In this document: positions 47,001 through 60,165 of the stretch, piece by piece
Numbering within the stretch: the stretch's first letter is position 1
Layout of the letters: every line of letters begins with the position of its first letter
Program-made: the position numbers and the translations under genes
Notes under the pieces: generated by a model
Seen by the model: the letters and a program-made list of their open reading frames with translations, nothing else
Database searches by the model: none
Told to the model about the DNA's origin: nothing
Origin: Lepus europaeus
Taxonomy: Eukaryota > Chordata > Mammalia > Lagomorpha > Leporidae
Length of the DNA: 64,000 nt
NCBI RefSeq assembly: GCF_033115175.1
Contig: NW_026909196.1
Coordinates: 7,998,001-8,062,000 of the forward strand
Direction of reading: 5' to 3'

Positions 47001-49990
47001 TTGAATATTTTTTATCAGGGAACATTTAATTTGTGCTGGGAAACACTAATTGGTTTCACATGGAGACACCAGCTCTACACATTCGTACTTTTTTAGGGAG
47101 AAAGCTAGAGGAACTGCGGCAAACAAACATGACATTTCTGTATGTATAGGTGACATTTTATGCACTTGCCTAACGAAAAGACTTTGCTTTTCTCAAAATC
47201 ATTTTTACTGTGAGTTTCTTGGTACATTGCATATGAATTCCACCCCATTTTGTGCGGATATGACTGGATGATACCAGAAAGATCCGGTTGTGTTTTGGCT
47301 AACTCTATCCCAGATATTGCTACAGCCACTGTGTTTGTGTTTTTTTGGATACTATCGACGAGCTTTATTGTTTTGAATGTTTTTATCAGGGAACATTAAA
47401 TTTTGGACCGTAGAAAAAACTAATTGGTTACACATGGAGACACCAGCTCTACACATTCGTATTTTCTAGGGAGAAAGCTAGATGAATTACGGCAAACAAA
47501 CATGGTGTTTCTGTTTGTATCGATGACATTTTATGCACTTGTCTAACGAAAAGATTTTGCTTTTCTCTAAAAACATTTTTACTGTGATTTTCTGGGTCCA
47601 TTACATACGAATTCCACCACACTTTGTCCGGATATGACTGGATGAAACCAGAAATATCCGGTTTTGTTTTGGCTTACTATATCCCAAATATTGCTACAGC
47701 CTCTGTGTTTGTGTTTTCTGGATATTATCAACGGACTTTATTGTTTTGAGTGTTTTTATCAGGGAACAATTAATTTTGTACCCTTGAAACACTAATTGGT
47801 TCATCATGGGAAAAGCAGCACTACATATTCCTATTTTCTAGGGAGAAATCTAGAGGAACTGTGGCAAACAAACATGATATTTCTGTTTGTATACATGACA
47901 TTTTCTGCACTTGCCTAACGAAAAGACTTTGCTTTTCTCCAAAACCATTTTTATTGTGATTTTTTCATTGCATTGCATACGAATTCCACCCCACTTTTTC
48001 CGGATATGACTGGATGAAACCAGAAATATCCGGTTGTGTTTTGGATTACTATACCCAGATATTGATAAAGCCTCAGTGTTTCTGTTTTCTGGATATTATA
48101 GATGGATTTTATTGTTTTGAATGTTTTTATCAGGGAACATTGAATATTGTACCGTAGAAACACTAATTGGTTCACATGGAGAGAACAGTCTACACATTCA
48201 TATTTTCTAGGGAGAAAGCGAGAGGAACTGCGGCAAAAAACATTATATTTCTGTTTGTATACATGACATTTTATGCACTTGCCTAAAGAAAAGACTTTAC
48301 TTTTTTCTAAAACCATTTTTACTGTGATTTTCAGGGTCCATTGCATACGAATTCCACCCCAGTTTGTCCAGATATGACAGGATGAAACCAGAAATATCCG
48401 GTTGTGTTTTGGCTCACTCAATCCCAGATATTGCTACATCCTCTGTGTTTGTGTTTTCCGGATATTATCCATGGACTTTATGGTTTTGAATGTTTTTTAT
48501 CAGGGAACATTTAATTTTGTACCATAGAAACACTCATTGGTTCCACATGGAGACACCAGCTCTACACATTCGTATTTTCTAGGGAGAAAGCTAGAAGAAC
48601 TGTGGCAAACAAACATGACATTTCTGTATGCATAGGTGACAGTTTATGCACTTGCCTAATGAAAAGACTTTGCTTTTCTCCAAAATCATTTTTACTGTGA
48701 GTTTCTCGGTCCATTGCATACGAATTCTACCCCATTTTGTGTGGATATGACTGGATGATACCAGAAATATCCGGTTGTGTTTTGGCTTACTATATCCCAG
48801 ATATTGCTACAGCCTCTGTGTTTGTGTTTTCTGGATATTATCTACGGATTTTATTGTTTTGAATGTTTTTATCAGGGAACATTTAATGTTGTACCGTAGA
48901 AACACTAATTGGTTCCACATGGAGAGAACAGTCTACACATTCGTATTTTCTAGGGAGAAACCTAGAGGAACTGCGGCAAAAAACATTATATTTCTGTTTG
49001 TATACATGACATTTTATGCACTTGCCTAAAGAAAAGACTTTACTTTTTTCTAAAACCGTTTTTACTGTGATTTTCAGGGTCCATTGCATACGAATTCCAC
49101 CCCAGTTTGTCCGGATATGACAGGATGATACCAGAAATATCCGGTTGTGTTTTGGCTAACTCAATCCAGATATTGCTACAGACACTGTGTTTGTGTTTTC
49201 TGGATATTATCTACGGACTTTATTGTTTTGAATGTTTTTATCAGGGAGCATTTAATTTTGTACCGTAGAAACACTAATTGGTTCCACATGGAGACACTAG
49301 CTCTACACATTCGTATTTTCTAAGGAGAAAGCTAGAGGAACTGCGGCAAAAAAAAACATTACATTTCTGTTTGTATAGATGACATTTTATGCATTTGACT
49401 AACGAAAAGACTTTGCTTTTCTCCAAAACCATTTTTACTGTGATTTTCTCGGTCCATTGCAGACGAATTCCACACTAGTTCACCGGATATGACTGGATGA
49501 AACCGGACATATCCGCTTGTGTTTTGGCTAACTCAATATCTGATATTGCTACAGTCTCTGTGTTTGTGTTTTTGGATATTTTCGATGGACTTTATTGTTC
49601 TGAATGTTTTTTATCAGGGAACATTTAATTTTGTACTTAGAATCACTCATTGGTTCCACATGCAGACACCAGCGCTACACACTCGTATTTTCTAGGGAGA
49701 AATCCAGAGGAACAGCGACAAACAAACATGATATTTCTGTTTGTATAGATGACATTTTATGCACTTGCCTAGCGATAAGACTTTGCTTTTCTCCAAAATA
49801 ACTTTTACTGTGATTTTCTTGGTGCAGTAATATGAATTCCAGAGCAGTTTGTCCGGATATGACTGGATGAAACCAGATATATCCGGTTTTGTATTGGCTA
49901 ACTCAATCGCAGATATTGCTACAGCCTCTGTGTTTGTGTTTTCCTCACATTATCCACGGACTTTATTGTTTTGAATGTTTTTTATCAGGA
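44030..49990. repeat. Homogeneous class-B zone of the satellite
   Basis: Apart from the first monomer (43.7 kb, class A), every monomer here carries the class-B diagnostic AGATATTGCTACAG-type segment (variants allowed), and most keep both tiers of the inverted repeat. Confidence 0.85.
46271..46513. repeat. Satellite monomer with a deletion of about 128 bp
   Basis: At 46271-46285, CCGGATATGA runs straight into ACATTTAATTTTG, skipping the second hairpin arm and the following segment. Distance to the next hairpin is about 244 bp instead of about 370. Confidence 0.9.
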
Positions 49991-52900
49991 AACATTTAAT
50001 TTTGTGCTTGGAATCACTAATTGGTTCCACATGCAGACACCAGCTCTACACATTCGTATTTCTAGGGAGAAACTAGAGAAACTGCGGCAAAAAACATGAT
50101 ATTTCTGTTTGTATAGATGACATTTTATGCACTGCCGAAGGAAAAGACTGCTTTTCTCCAAAACCATTTTTACTGTGATTTTCTCGGTCCATTGCATACG
50201 AATTCCACACCACTTTGTCCGGCTATGACTGGATGAAACCAGAAATATCGTGTTGTGTTTTGGCTAACTCAAACTGAAATATTGTGAAAGCATCTATGTT
50301 TTTGTTTTCTGGATATAATTGATGGACTTTATTGTTTTGAATGTTTTTATCAGGGAACATTTAACTTTGTGCTTGGAATCACAAATTGGTTCCACATGGA
50401 GACACCAGCTCTACACATTCGTATTTTCTAGGGAGAAAGCTAGAGGAAATGCGGCAAACAGACATGATATTTCTGTTTGTATAGATGACATTTTTGCACC
50501 TTCCTACTGAAATGACTTTGCTTTTTTTCCAAAACCATTTTTCCTGTGATTTTCTAGGTCCATTGCATACGAATTCCACACCACTTTGTCCGGATATGAC
50601 TGGATGAAACCAGAAATCCGAAATATTGTGAAAGACTCTGTGTTTCTGTTTTCTGGATATTATTGATGGACTTTATTGTTTTGAATATTTTTATCAGGGA
50701 ACATTTATTTTTGTACCATAGAAACACTAATTTGTTTATCATGGGGACACCAGCTCTACGCATTCATATTTTCTAGGGAGAAACTTAGAGGAACTGCGGC
50801 AAACAACAAGATATTTCTGGTTGTATAGACGACATTTTATGCACTTGCCTAAGGAAAGACTTTGCTTTTCTCCAAAGCCATTTTTACTGTGATTTTCTCT
50901 GTCCATTGCATACGAATTCCACACCAGTTTACAGGACATGACTGGATGAACGCAGAAATATCATGTTGTGTTTTGGCTAACTCAATTGAAATATTTTGAA
51001 AGCCTCTGTGTTTGTGTTTTCCGGATATAATCGATGGTCTTTATTGTTTTGAATGTTTTTTATCAGGGAATATTTAATTTTGTGTTTGGAATCAAAAATT
51101 GGTTCCACATGGAGACACCAGCTCTACGCATTCGTATTTTCTAGGGAGAAAGCTAGAGCAACTTCGGCAAACAAACATGATATTTCTGTTTGTATAGATG
51201 ACATTTTATGCACTGGCCTAACGAAAAGACTTTGCTTTTCTCCAAAACCATTTTTACTGTGATTTTCTCGGTCCTTTGCATATGAATTCTACACCAGTTT
51301 GTCCAGATATGACTGGATTTAACCGGAAATATCTGGTTGTGTTTTGGCTAACTCAATCCCAGAAATTGCTACAGCCTCTGTGCTTGTGTTTTCCAGAGAT
51401 TATCAATGGACTTTATTGTTTTGAATGTTTCTTATGAGCGAACATTTAATTTTGTGCTTGGAAACACTAATTGTTTCCACATGGAGACACCAGCTCTAGA
51501 TATTTGTATTTTCTAGGGAGAAAGGTAGAGAGACTGCGACAAACAAACATGATATTTCTGTTTGTATAGATGGCAATTTATCTACTGGCCTAATGAAAAG
51601 ACTTTGCTTTTCTCCAAAACCTTTTTTACTCTGATTTTCTCGGTCCATAGCATACGAATTCCACACCACTTTGTCTGGATATGACTGGATGAAACAAGAA
51701 ATATCCGGTTGTGTTTTGGCTAACTCAATGCGAAATATTGTGAAGGCCTCTGTGTTTGTGTTTTCTGGATATTATAGATGGACTTTATTGTTTTGAATGT
51801 TTTTATCAGGGAACATTTATTTTTTTACCGTAGAAACACTAATTGGTTCATCATTGGGACAAAGGCTCTATATATTCATATTTTCTAGGGAGAAAGCTAG
51901 AGGAACTGTGGCAAACTAACATGATATTTGTGTTTGTATAGATGGCATTTTATGCACTGGCATAACGAAAAAATTTGCTTTTCTCCAAAATCATTTTTAC
52001 TGTGATTTTTCATTCCATTGCATACGAATTCCATACCAGTTTGTCCTGATATGACTGAATGAAACCGGAAATATCGGGTTTTGTATTGGCTAACTCATTC
52101 CCAGAAATTGCTACAGCCTCTGTGTTTGTGTTTTCCCGCTATTATCAATGGAATTTATTGATTTGAATGTTTTTTATCGGGGACATTTAATTTTGATCTT
52201 AGATACACTAATTGGTTCCACCTAGAGAAACCAACTCTAGATATTTGTATTTTCTAGGGAGAAAGCTAGAGGAACTTCGACAAACAAACATGACATATCT
52301 GTTTGTATAGATGACATTTTATGCACTGGCCTAATGAAAAGACTTTGCTTTTCTCCAAAACCATTTTTACTCTGATTATCTCGGTCCATTGCATACGAAT
52401 TCCACACCACTTTGTCCGGTTATTACTGGATGAAACAAGAAATATCCGGTTGTGTTTTGGCTAACTAAATCAGAAATATTTTGAAAGCCTCTGTGTTTGT
52501 GTTTTCTTATATTATCGATGGACTTTATGTTTTGAATGTTTTTATCAGGGAACATTTATTTTTGTACCATTGAAACACTAATTGGTTCATCATGGGGACA
52601 CCAGCTCTACTTATTCGTATTTTCTAGGGAGAAAGCTAGAGGAACTGTGGCAAACTAACATGATATTTGTGTTTGTGTAGATGGCATTTTATGCAATTGC
52701 CTAACGAAAAATTTTGGTTTTCTACAAAACCATTTTACTGTGATTTCCTTGGTCCATTGCATACGAATTACATACCAGTTTGTCCTGATATGACTGGATG
52801 AAACTGGAAATATCCGGTTTTATTTTGGCTAACTCAATCCCAGATATTGCTACAGCCTTTGTGTTTGTGTTTTCCTCATATTATCCAAGGACTTTATTGT

Positions 52901-53525
52901 TTTGAATGTTTTTTATCGGGGAACATTTAATTTTGAGCTCAGATACACTAATAGGTTCCACATTGAGACACTAGCTCCTCACATTCGTATTTTCTAGGGA
53001 GAAAGCTAGAGAAACTGTGGCAAACAAACATGATATTTCTGTTTGTATAGATGATATTTTATGCACTTGCCTAACGAAAAGAATTTGCTTTTCTCCAAAA
53101 CCATTTTTACTCTGATTTTCTCGGTCCATTGCATACGAATTCCACACCAGTTTGTCCGTATATGACTGGATTAAAAGAGAAATATTGGGTTGTGTTTTGG
53201 CTACCTTAATCTGAAATATTGTGAAAGACTCTGTGTTTCTGTTTTCTGGATATTATCGATGGAGTTTATTGTTTCGAATGTTTTTATCAGAGAACATTTA
53301 ATTTCGTACCGTTGAAATACTAATTGGTTCATCATGGGAACACAAGCTCTATACATTCATAATTTCTAGGAAGAAAGCTAGAGGAACTGCGACAAACAAA
53401 CATGATATTTCTGTTTGTATAGATGACATTTTATGCACTTGCCTAATGAAAAGACTTTGCTTTTCTCCAAAACCATTTTTACTGTGATTTCTCGGTGCAT
53501 TGCATACGAATTCCACACCAGTTTA

Positions 53526-53842
53526 CCGGATATGACTGGATGAAACTGGAAATATCCGGTTGTGTTTTGGCTAACTCAATCCAAAATATTGTTAAAGCCT
53601 ATGTGTTTGTAAGCATTTTCTTTTGAGCTTGGATACAGTAATTGGTTCCACATGGAGACACGAGCTCTACATATTCGTATTTCAAGGAGAAAGCAAGAGG
53701 AACTGGGGCAAACAAACATGATATTTCTGTTAGTATAGATGACATTTTATGCGCTTGCCTAATGAAAAGATTTTGCTTTTCTCCAAAACCATCTTTACTC
53801 TGATTTCTTGGTCCATTGCATACAAATTCCGCAACACTTTGT
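53526..53842. repeat. Short satellite monomer, about 317 bp
   Basis: The segment GTGTTTGTAAGCATTTTC joins directly to TTTTGAGCTTGG, removing about 50 bp. The same short form recurs at 58655-58971, marking a shared duplication history. Confidence 0.9.
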
Positions 53843-55749
53843 CAGGATATGACTGGATTAAACCAGAAATATCCGGTTTTTTTGGCTAACTCAATCCGAA
53901 ATATTGTGAAAGACTGTGTTTCTGTTTTCTGGATATTATCGATGGAGTTTATTGTTTTGAATGTTTTTATCAGGGAACATTTCATTTCATACCATTGAAA
54001 CACTAATTGCTTCATCATGGGAATTCCAGCTCTAAACATTCAAATTTTCTAGGGAGAAAGCGAGAGGAACTGCAGCAAACAAACATGGTATTTCTGTTTG
54101 TATCGATGGCATTTTACGCACTGGCCTAACGAAAAGACTTTGGTTTTCTACAAAACCATTTTTAATGTGATTCTCTCGGTCCATTGCATACAAATTCCAT
54201 ACCAGTTTTTCCTGATATGACTGGATGAAACTGGAAATATCCGGTTTTATTTTGGCTAACTCAATCCCAGATGTTGCTACAGCCTCTGTGTTTGTGTTTT
54301 CCTCATATTATCCACGGACTTTATTGTTTTGAATGTTTTTTATCAGGGAACATTTAATTTTGAGCTTGGATACACTAATTGGTTACACATGGAGACACCA
54401 GCTCTACACATTCTTATTTTCTAGGGAGAAAGCTAGAGGAACTGCGGCAAACAAACATGATATTTCTCTTTGTATAGAAGACATTTTATGCACTTGCCTA
54501 ACGAAAACTCTTTGCTTTTCTCCAAAACCTTTTTTAATCTGATTTTCTCGGTCCATTGCACATGAATTCCACACCAGTTTACTGGATATGAATGGATGAA
54601 AATGGAAATATCCATTTGGTTTTGATTAACTCAATGCGAAATATTGTGAAAGACTCTGTGTTTGTGTTTTCCAGATATTATAAATGGACTTTATTGTTTT
54701 GAATGTTTTTTATCGGTGAACATTTAATTTTGAGCTTGGATATACTAATGGTTCCACATGGAGACACCAGCTGTCCATATTTGTATTTTCTAGGGAGAAA
54801 GCTAGAGGAACTGCAGCAAACAAACATGATATTTCTGTTTGTATAGATGGCAATTTATCTACTTGCCTAATGAAAAGACTTTGCTTTTCTCCAAAACCTT
54901 TTTTACCCTGATTTTCTCGGTCCATTGCAAATGATTTCCACACCACTTTGTCCGGATATGACTGGATGAAACAAGAAATATCCGGTTGTGTTTTGGCTAA
55001 CTCAATCCGAAATATTGTGAAAGCCTCTGTGTTTGTGTTTTCTGGATATTATCGATGGACTTTACTGTTTTGAATGTTTTTATCAGGTAACATTTATTTT
55101 TTAACCGTAGAAACACTAATTAGTTCATCATGGGGACACCAGCTCTACATATTCGTATTTTCTAGGGAGAAAGCTAGAGTAACTATGGCAAACAAACATG
55201 ATATTTCTGTTTGCATAGATGACACTTTATGCACTGGCCTAACGAAAAGACTTTGGTTTTCTACAAAACCATTTTTACTGTGATTTTCTCGGTCCATTGC
55301 TTAGGAATTCCATACCAGTTTGTCCTGATATGTCTGGATGAAAACGGAAATATCCGGTTTTGTTTTGGCTAACTCAATCCCAGAAATTGCTACAGACTCT
55401 GTGTTTGTGTTGTCCGGATATTATAAATGGACTTTATTGATTTGAATGTTTTTTATCAGGGGACAATTAATTTTCAGCTTAGATACACTAATTGGTTCCA
55501 CATAGAGACACCAGCTCTACATATTTGTATTTTCTAGGGAGAAAGTTAGGGGAAGAGCGACAAACAAACATGGTTTTTTGTTTGTATAGAAGACATTTTA
55601 TGCACTTGCCTAAAAAAAAGACTTTGCTTTACTCCAAAACCATTTTTACTGTGATTTTCTCGGTCCGTTGCATACGAATTCCACACCACTTTGTCTGGAT
55701 ATGACTGCATGAAACAAGAAATATACGGTTGTGTTTTGGCTAACTCAAT

Positions 55750-56895
55750 CCGAAATATTGTGAAAGCCTCTGTGTTTGTGTTTTCTGGATATTATCGATG
55801 GACTTTACTGTTTTGAATGTTTTGTATCAGGGAACATTTATTTTTCTACCGTAGAAACACTAATTAGTTCATCATGCGGACACCAGCTCTACATATTCGT
55901 ATTTTCTAGGGAGAAAGCTAGAGAAACTGTGGCAAACAACATGATATTTCTGTTTGTATAGATGATATTTTTTGCACTGGCCTAACGAATATACTTTGGT
56001 TTTCTACAAAAGCATTTTTAATGTGATTCTCTCGGTCCATTGCATACGAATTCCATACCAGTTTGTCCTGATATGACTGGATGAAACTGGAAATATCCGG
56101 TTTTATTTTGGCTAACTCAATCCCAAATGTTGCTACAGCCTCTGTGTTTGTGTTTTCCTCATATTATCCACGGAATTTATTGTTTTGAATGTTTTTTATC
56201 GGGGAATATTTAATTTTGAGCTTGGATACACTAATTGGTTACACATGGAGACACCAGCTCTACACATTCTTATTTTCTAGGGAGAAAGCTAGAGGACCTG
56301 CGGCAAACAAACATGATATTTCTGTTAGTATAGATGACATTTTATGTGCTTGCCTAATGAAAAGACTTTGCTTTTCTCCAAAACCATCTTTACTCTGATT
56401 TCTTGGTCCATTGCATACAAATTCCGCAACACGTTGTTAGGATATGACTGGATTAAACCAGAAATATCCAGATTTTTTGGCTAACTCAATCCGAAATATT
56501 GTTAAAGACTCTGTGTTTCTGTTTTCTGGATATTATCGATGGAGTTTATTGTTTTGAATGTTTTTATCAGGGAACATTTCATTTCATACCATTGAAACAC
56601 TAATTGTTTCATCATGGGAACACCAGCTCTAAACTTTCGTATTTTCTAAGGAGAAAGCGAGAGGAACTCAGCAAACAAACATGGTATTTCTGTTTGTATC
56701 GATGGCATTTTACGCACTGGCCTAACGAAAAGACTTTGGTTTTCTACAAAACCATTTTTAATGTGATTCTCTCGGTCCATTGCATACAAATTCCATACCA
56801 GTTTTTCCTGATATGACTGGATGAAACTGGAAATATCCGGTTTTATTTTGGCTAACTCAATCCCAGATGTTGCTACAGCCTCTGTGTTTGTGTTT
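55750..56895. repeat. Satellite block duplicated at 59025-60165
   Basis: Three consecutive monomers share rare variants with 59025-60165: TTAGTTCATCATGC, CAACACGTTGTTAGGATATG, AGAGGAACTCAGCAAAC. The offset is about 3270 bp (nine monomers). Confidence 0.85.
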
Positions 56896-58654
56896 TCAGG
56901 TATTATCAATGGACTTTATTGTTTTGAATGTTTTTTATCAGGGAACATTTAATTTTGAGCTTGGATATACTAATGGTTCCACATGGAGACACCAGCTCTA
57001 CATATTTGTATTTTCTAGGGAGAAAGCTAGAGGAACTGCGACAAACAAACATGATATTTCTGTTTGTATAGATGGCAATTTATCTACTGGCCTAATGAAA
57101 AGACTTTGCTTTTCTCCAAAACCTTTTTTACCCTGATTTTCTCGGTCCATTGCATACGAATTCCACACGACTTTGTCCGGATATGACTGGATGAAAGCAG
57201 AAATATCCGGTTGTATTTTGGTTAACTCAATCTGAAATATTTTGAAAGCCTCTGTGTTTGTGTATTCCTGATATTATCCATGGACTTTATTGATTTGAAT
57301 ATTTTTTTCGGGGGCAATTAATTTTAAGCTTAGATACACTAATTGGTTCAACATAGAGACACCAGCTCTAGATATTTTTATTTTCTAGGGAGAAAGCTAG
57401 AGGAACTGCGACAAAAAAACATGACATTTCTGTTTCTATACATGACTTTTTATGCAGTTGCCTAACGAAAAGACTTTGCTTTTCTACAAAATCATTTTTA
57501 ATGTGATTCTCTCGGTCCATTGCATACGAATTCCACACTAGTTTACCGGATATGACTGGACGAAAATGGAAATATCCATTTGGTTTTGATTAACTCAATC
57601 CAAAATATTGTGAAAGCCTCTGTGTTTGTGTTTTCCGGATATTATAAATGGACTTTATTGTTTTGAATGTTTTTTATCGGGGAACATTTAATTTTGAGCT
57701 TGGATATACTAATGGTTCCACATGGAGACACCAGCTGTCCATATTTGTATTTTCTAGGGAGAAAGCTAGAGGAACTGCGACAAACAAACATGATATTTCT
57801 GTTTGTATAGATGGCAATTTATCTACTGGCCTAATGAAAAGACTTTGCTTTTCTCCAAAACCTTTTTTACCCTGATTTTCTCGGTCCATTGCGTACGAAT
57901 TCCACACGACTTTGTCCGGATATGACTGGATGAAAGCAGAAATATCCGGTTGTATTTTGGTTAACTCAATCTGAAATATTTTGAAAGCCTCTGTGTTTGT
58001 GTATTCCTGATATTATCCATGGACTTTATTGATTTGAATATTTTTTTCGGGGGCAATTAATTTTCAGCTTAGATACACTAATTGGTTCAACATAGAGACA
58101 CCAGCTCTAGATATTTTTATTTTCTAGGGAGAAAGCAAGAGGAACTGCGACAAAAAAACATGACATTTCTGTTTTTATAGATGACATTTTATGCACTTGC
58201 CTAAAAAAAGACTTTGCTTTTCTCCAAAGCCATTTTTACTCTGATTTTCTTGGTCCATTGCATACGAATTCCACACCACTTTGTCCGGTTATGACTGGAT
58301 GAAACCAGAAATATCCGGTTGTGTTTTGGCTAACTCAATCTGAAATATTGTGAAAGCCTCTGTGTTTGTGCTTTCTGGATATTATCAACGGACTTTATTG
58401 TTTAGAATGTTTTGTATCAGGGAACATTTATTTTTCTACCGTAAAAACATAAAATGGTTCCACATGGGGACACCAGTTCTACTCATTCGTATTTTCTTGG
58501 GAGAAAGCTAGAGGAACTGCGACAAACAAACATGATATTTCTGTTAGTTTCGATGACATTTTATGCACTTTCCTTACAAAAACTTTGCTTTTCTCCAAAA
58601 CCATTTTTACTGTGATTTTCTCGGTCCATTTCATACGAATTCCACACCAGTTTA

Positions 58655-58971
58655 CCGGATATGACTGGATGAAACCGGAAATATCCAGTTGTGTTTTGGC
58701 TAACTCAATCCGAAATATTGTGAAAGCCTATGTGTTTGTAAGCATTTTCTTTTGAGCTTGGATACAGTAATTGGTTCCACATGGAGACACAAGCTCTACA
58801 TATTCGTATTTCAAGGAGAAAGCTAGAGGAACTGGGGCAAACAAACATGATATTTCTGTTAGTATAGATGACAGTTTATGCGCTTGCCTAATGAAAAGAC
58901 TTTGCTTTTCTCCAAAACCATCTTTACTCTGATTTCTTGGTCCATTGCATACAAATTCCGCAACACGTTGT
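58655..58971. repeat. Second short satellite monomer, about 317 bp
   Basis: Same deletion junction and same linked variants as 53526-53842, about 5130 bp away (14 monomers). Confidence 0.9.
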
Positions 58972-59024
58972 TAGGATATGACTGGATTAAACCAGAAATA
59001 TCCGGTTTTTTTGGCTAACTCAAT

Positions 59025-60165
59025 CCGAAATATTGTGAAAGCCTCTGTGTTTGTGTTTTCTGGATATTATCGATGGACTTTACTGTTTTGAATGTTTTGT
59101 ATCAGGGAACATTTATTTTTCTACCGTAGAAACACTAATTAGTTCATCATGCAGACACCAGCTCTATATATTCGTATTTTCTAGGGAGAAAGCTAGAGAA
59201 ACTGTGGCAAACAACATGATATTTCTGTTTGTTAGATGATATTTTTGGCACTGGCCTAACGAAAATACTTTGGTTTTCTACAAAAGCATTTTTAATGTGA
59301 TTCTCTCGGTCCATTGCATACGAATTCCATACCAGTTTGTCCTGATATGACTGGATGAAACTGGAAATATCCGGTTTTATTTTGGCTAACTCAATCCCAA
59401 ATGTTGCTACAGCCTCTGTGTTTGTGTTTTCCTCATATTATCCACGGACTTTATTGTTTTGAATGTTTTTTATCGAGGAATATTTAATTTTGAGCTTGGA
59501 TACACTAATTGGTTACACATGGAGACACCAGCTCTACACATTCTTATTTTCTAGGGAGAAAGCTAGAGGACCTGCGGCAAACAAACATGATATTTCTGTT
59601 AGTATAGATGACATTTTATGTGCTTGCCTAATGAAAAGACTTTGCTTTTCTCCAAAACCATCTTTACTCTGATTTCTTGGTCCATTGTATACAAATTCCG
59701 CAACACGTTGTTAGGATATGACTGGATTAAACCAGAAATATCCAGATTTTTTGGCTAACTCAATCCGAAATATTGTTAAAGACTCTGTGTTTCTGTTTTC
59801 TGGATATTATCGATGGAGTTTATTGTTTTGAATGTTTTTATCAGGGAACATTTCATTTCATACCATTGAAACACTAATTGTTTCATCATGGGAACACCAG
59901 CTCTAAACATTCGTAATTTCTAAGGAGAAAGCAAGAGGAACTCAGCAAACAAACATGGTATTTCTGTTTGTATCGATGACATTTTATGCACTGGCCTAAC
60001 GAAAAGACTTTGGTTTTCTACAAAACCATTTTTAATGTGATTCTCTCGGTCCATTGCATACGAATTCCATACCAGTTTGTCCTGATATGACTGGATGAAA
60101 CTGGAAATATCCGGTTTTATTTTGGCTAACTCAATCCCAGATGTTGCTACAGCCTCTGTGTTTGT
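59025..60165. repeat. Satellite block, second copy of 55750-56895
   Basis: See the first copy. Beyond it, 59970-60540 matches 54100-54670 at an offset of about 5870 bp, including the rare ATGGAAATATCCATTT variant. Confidence 0.85.
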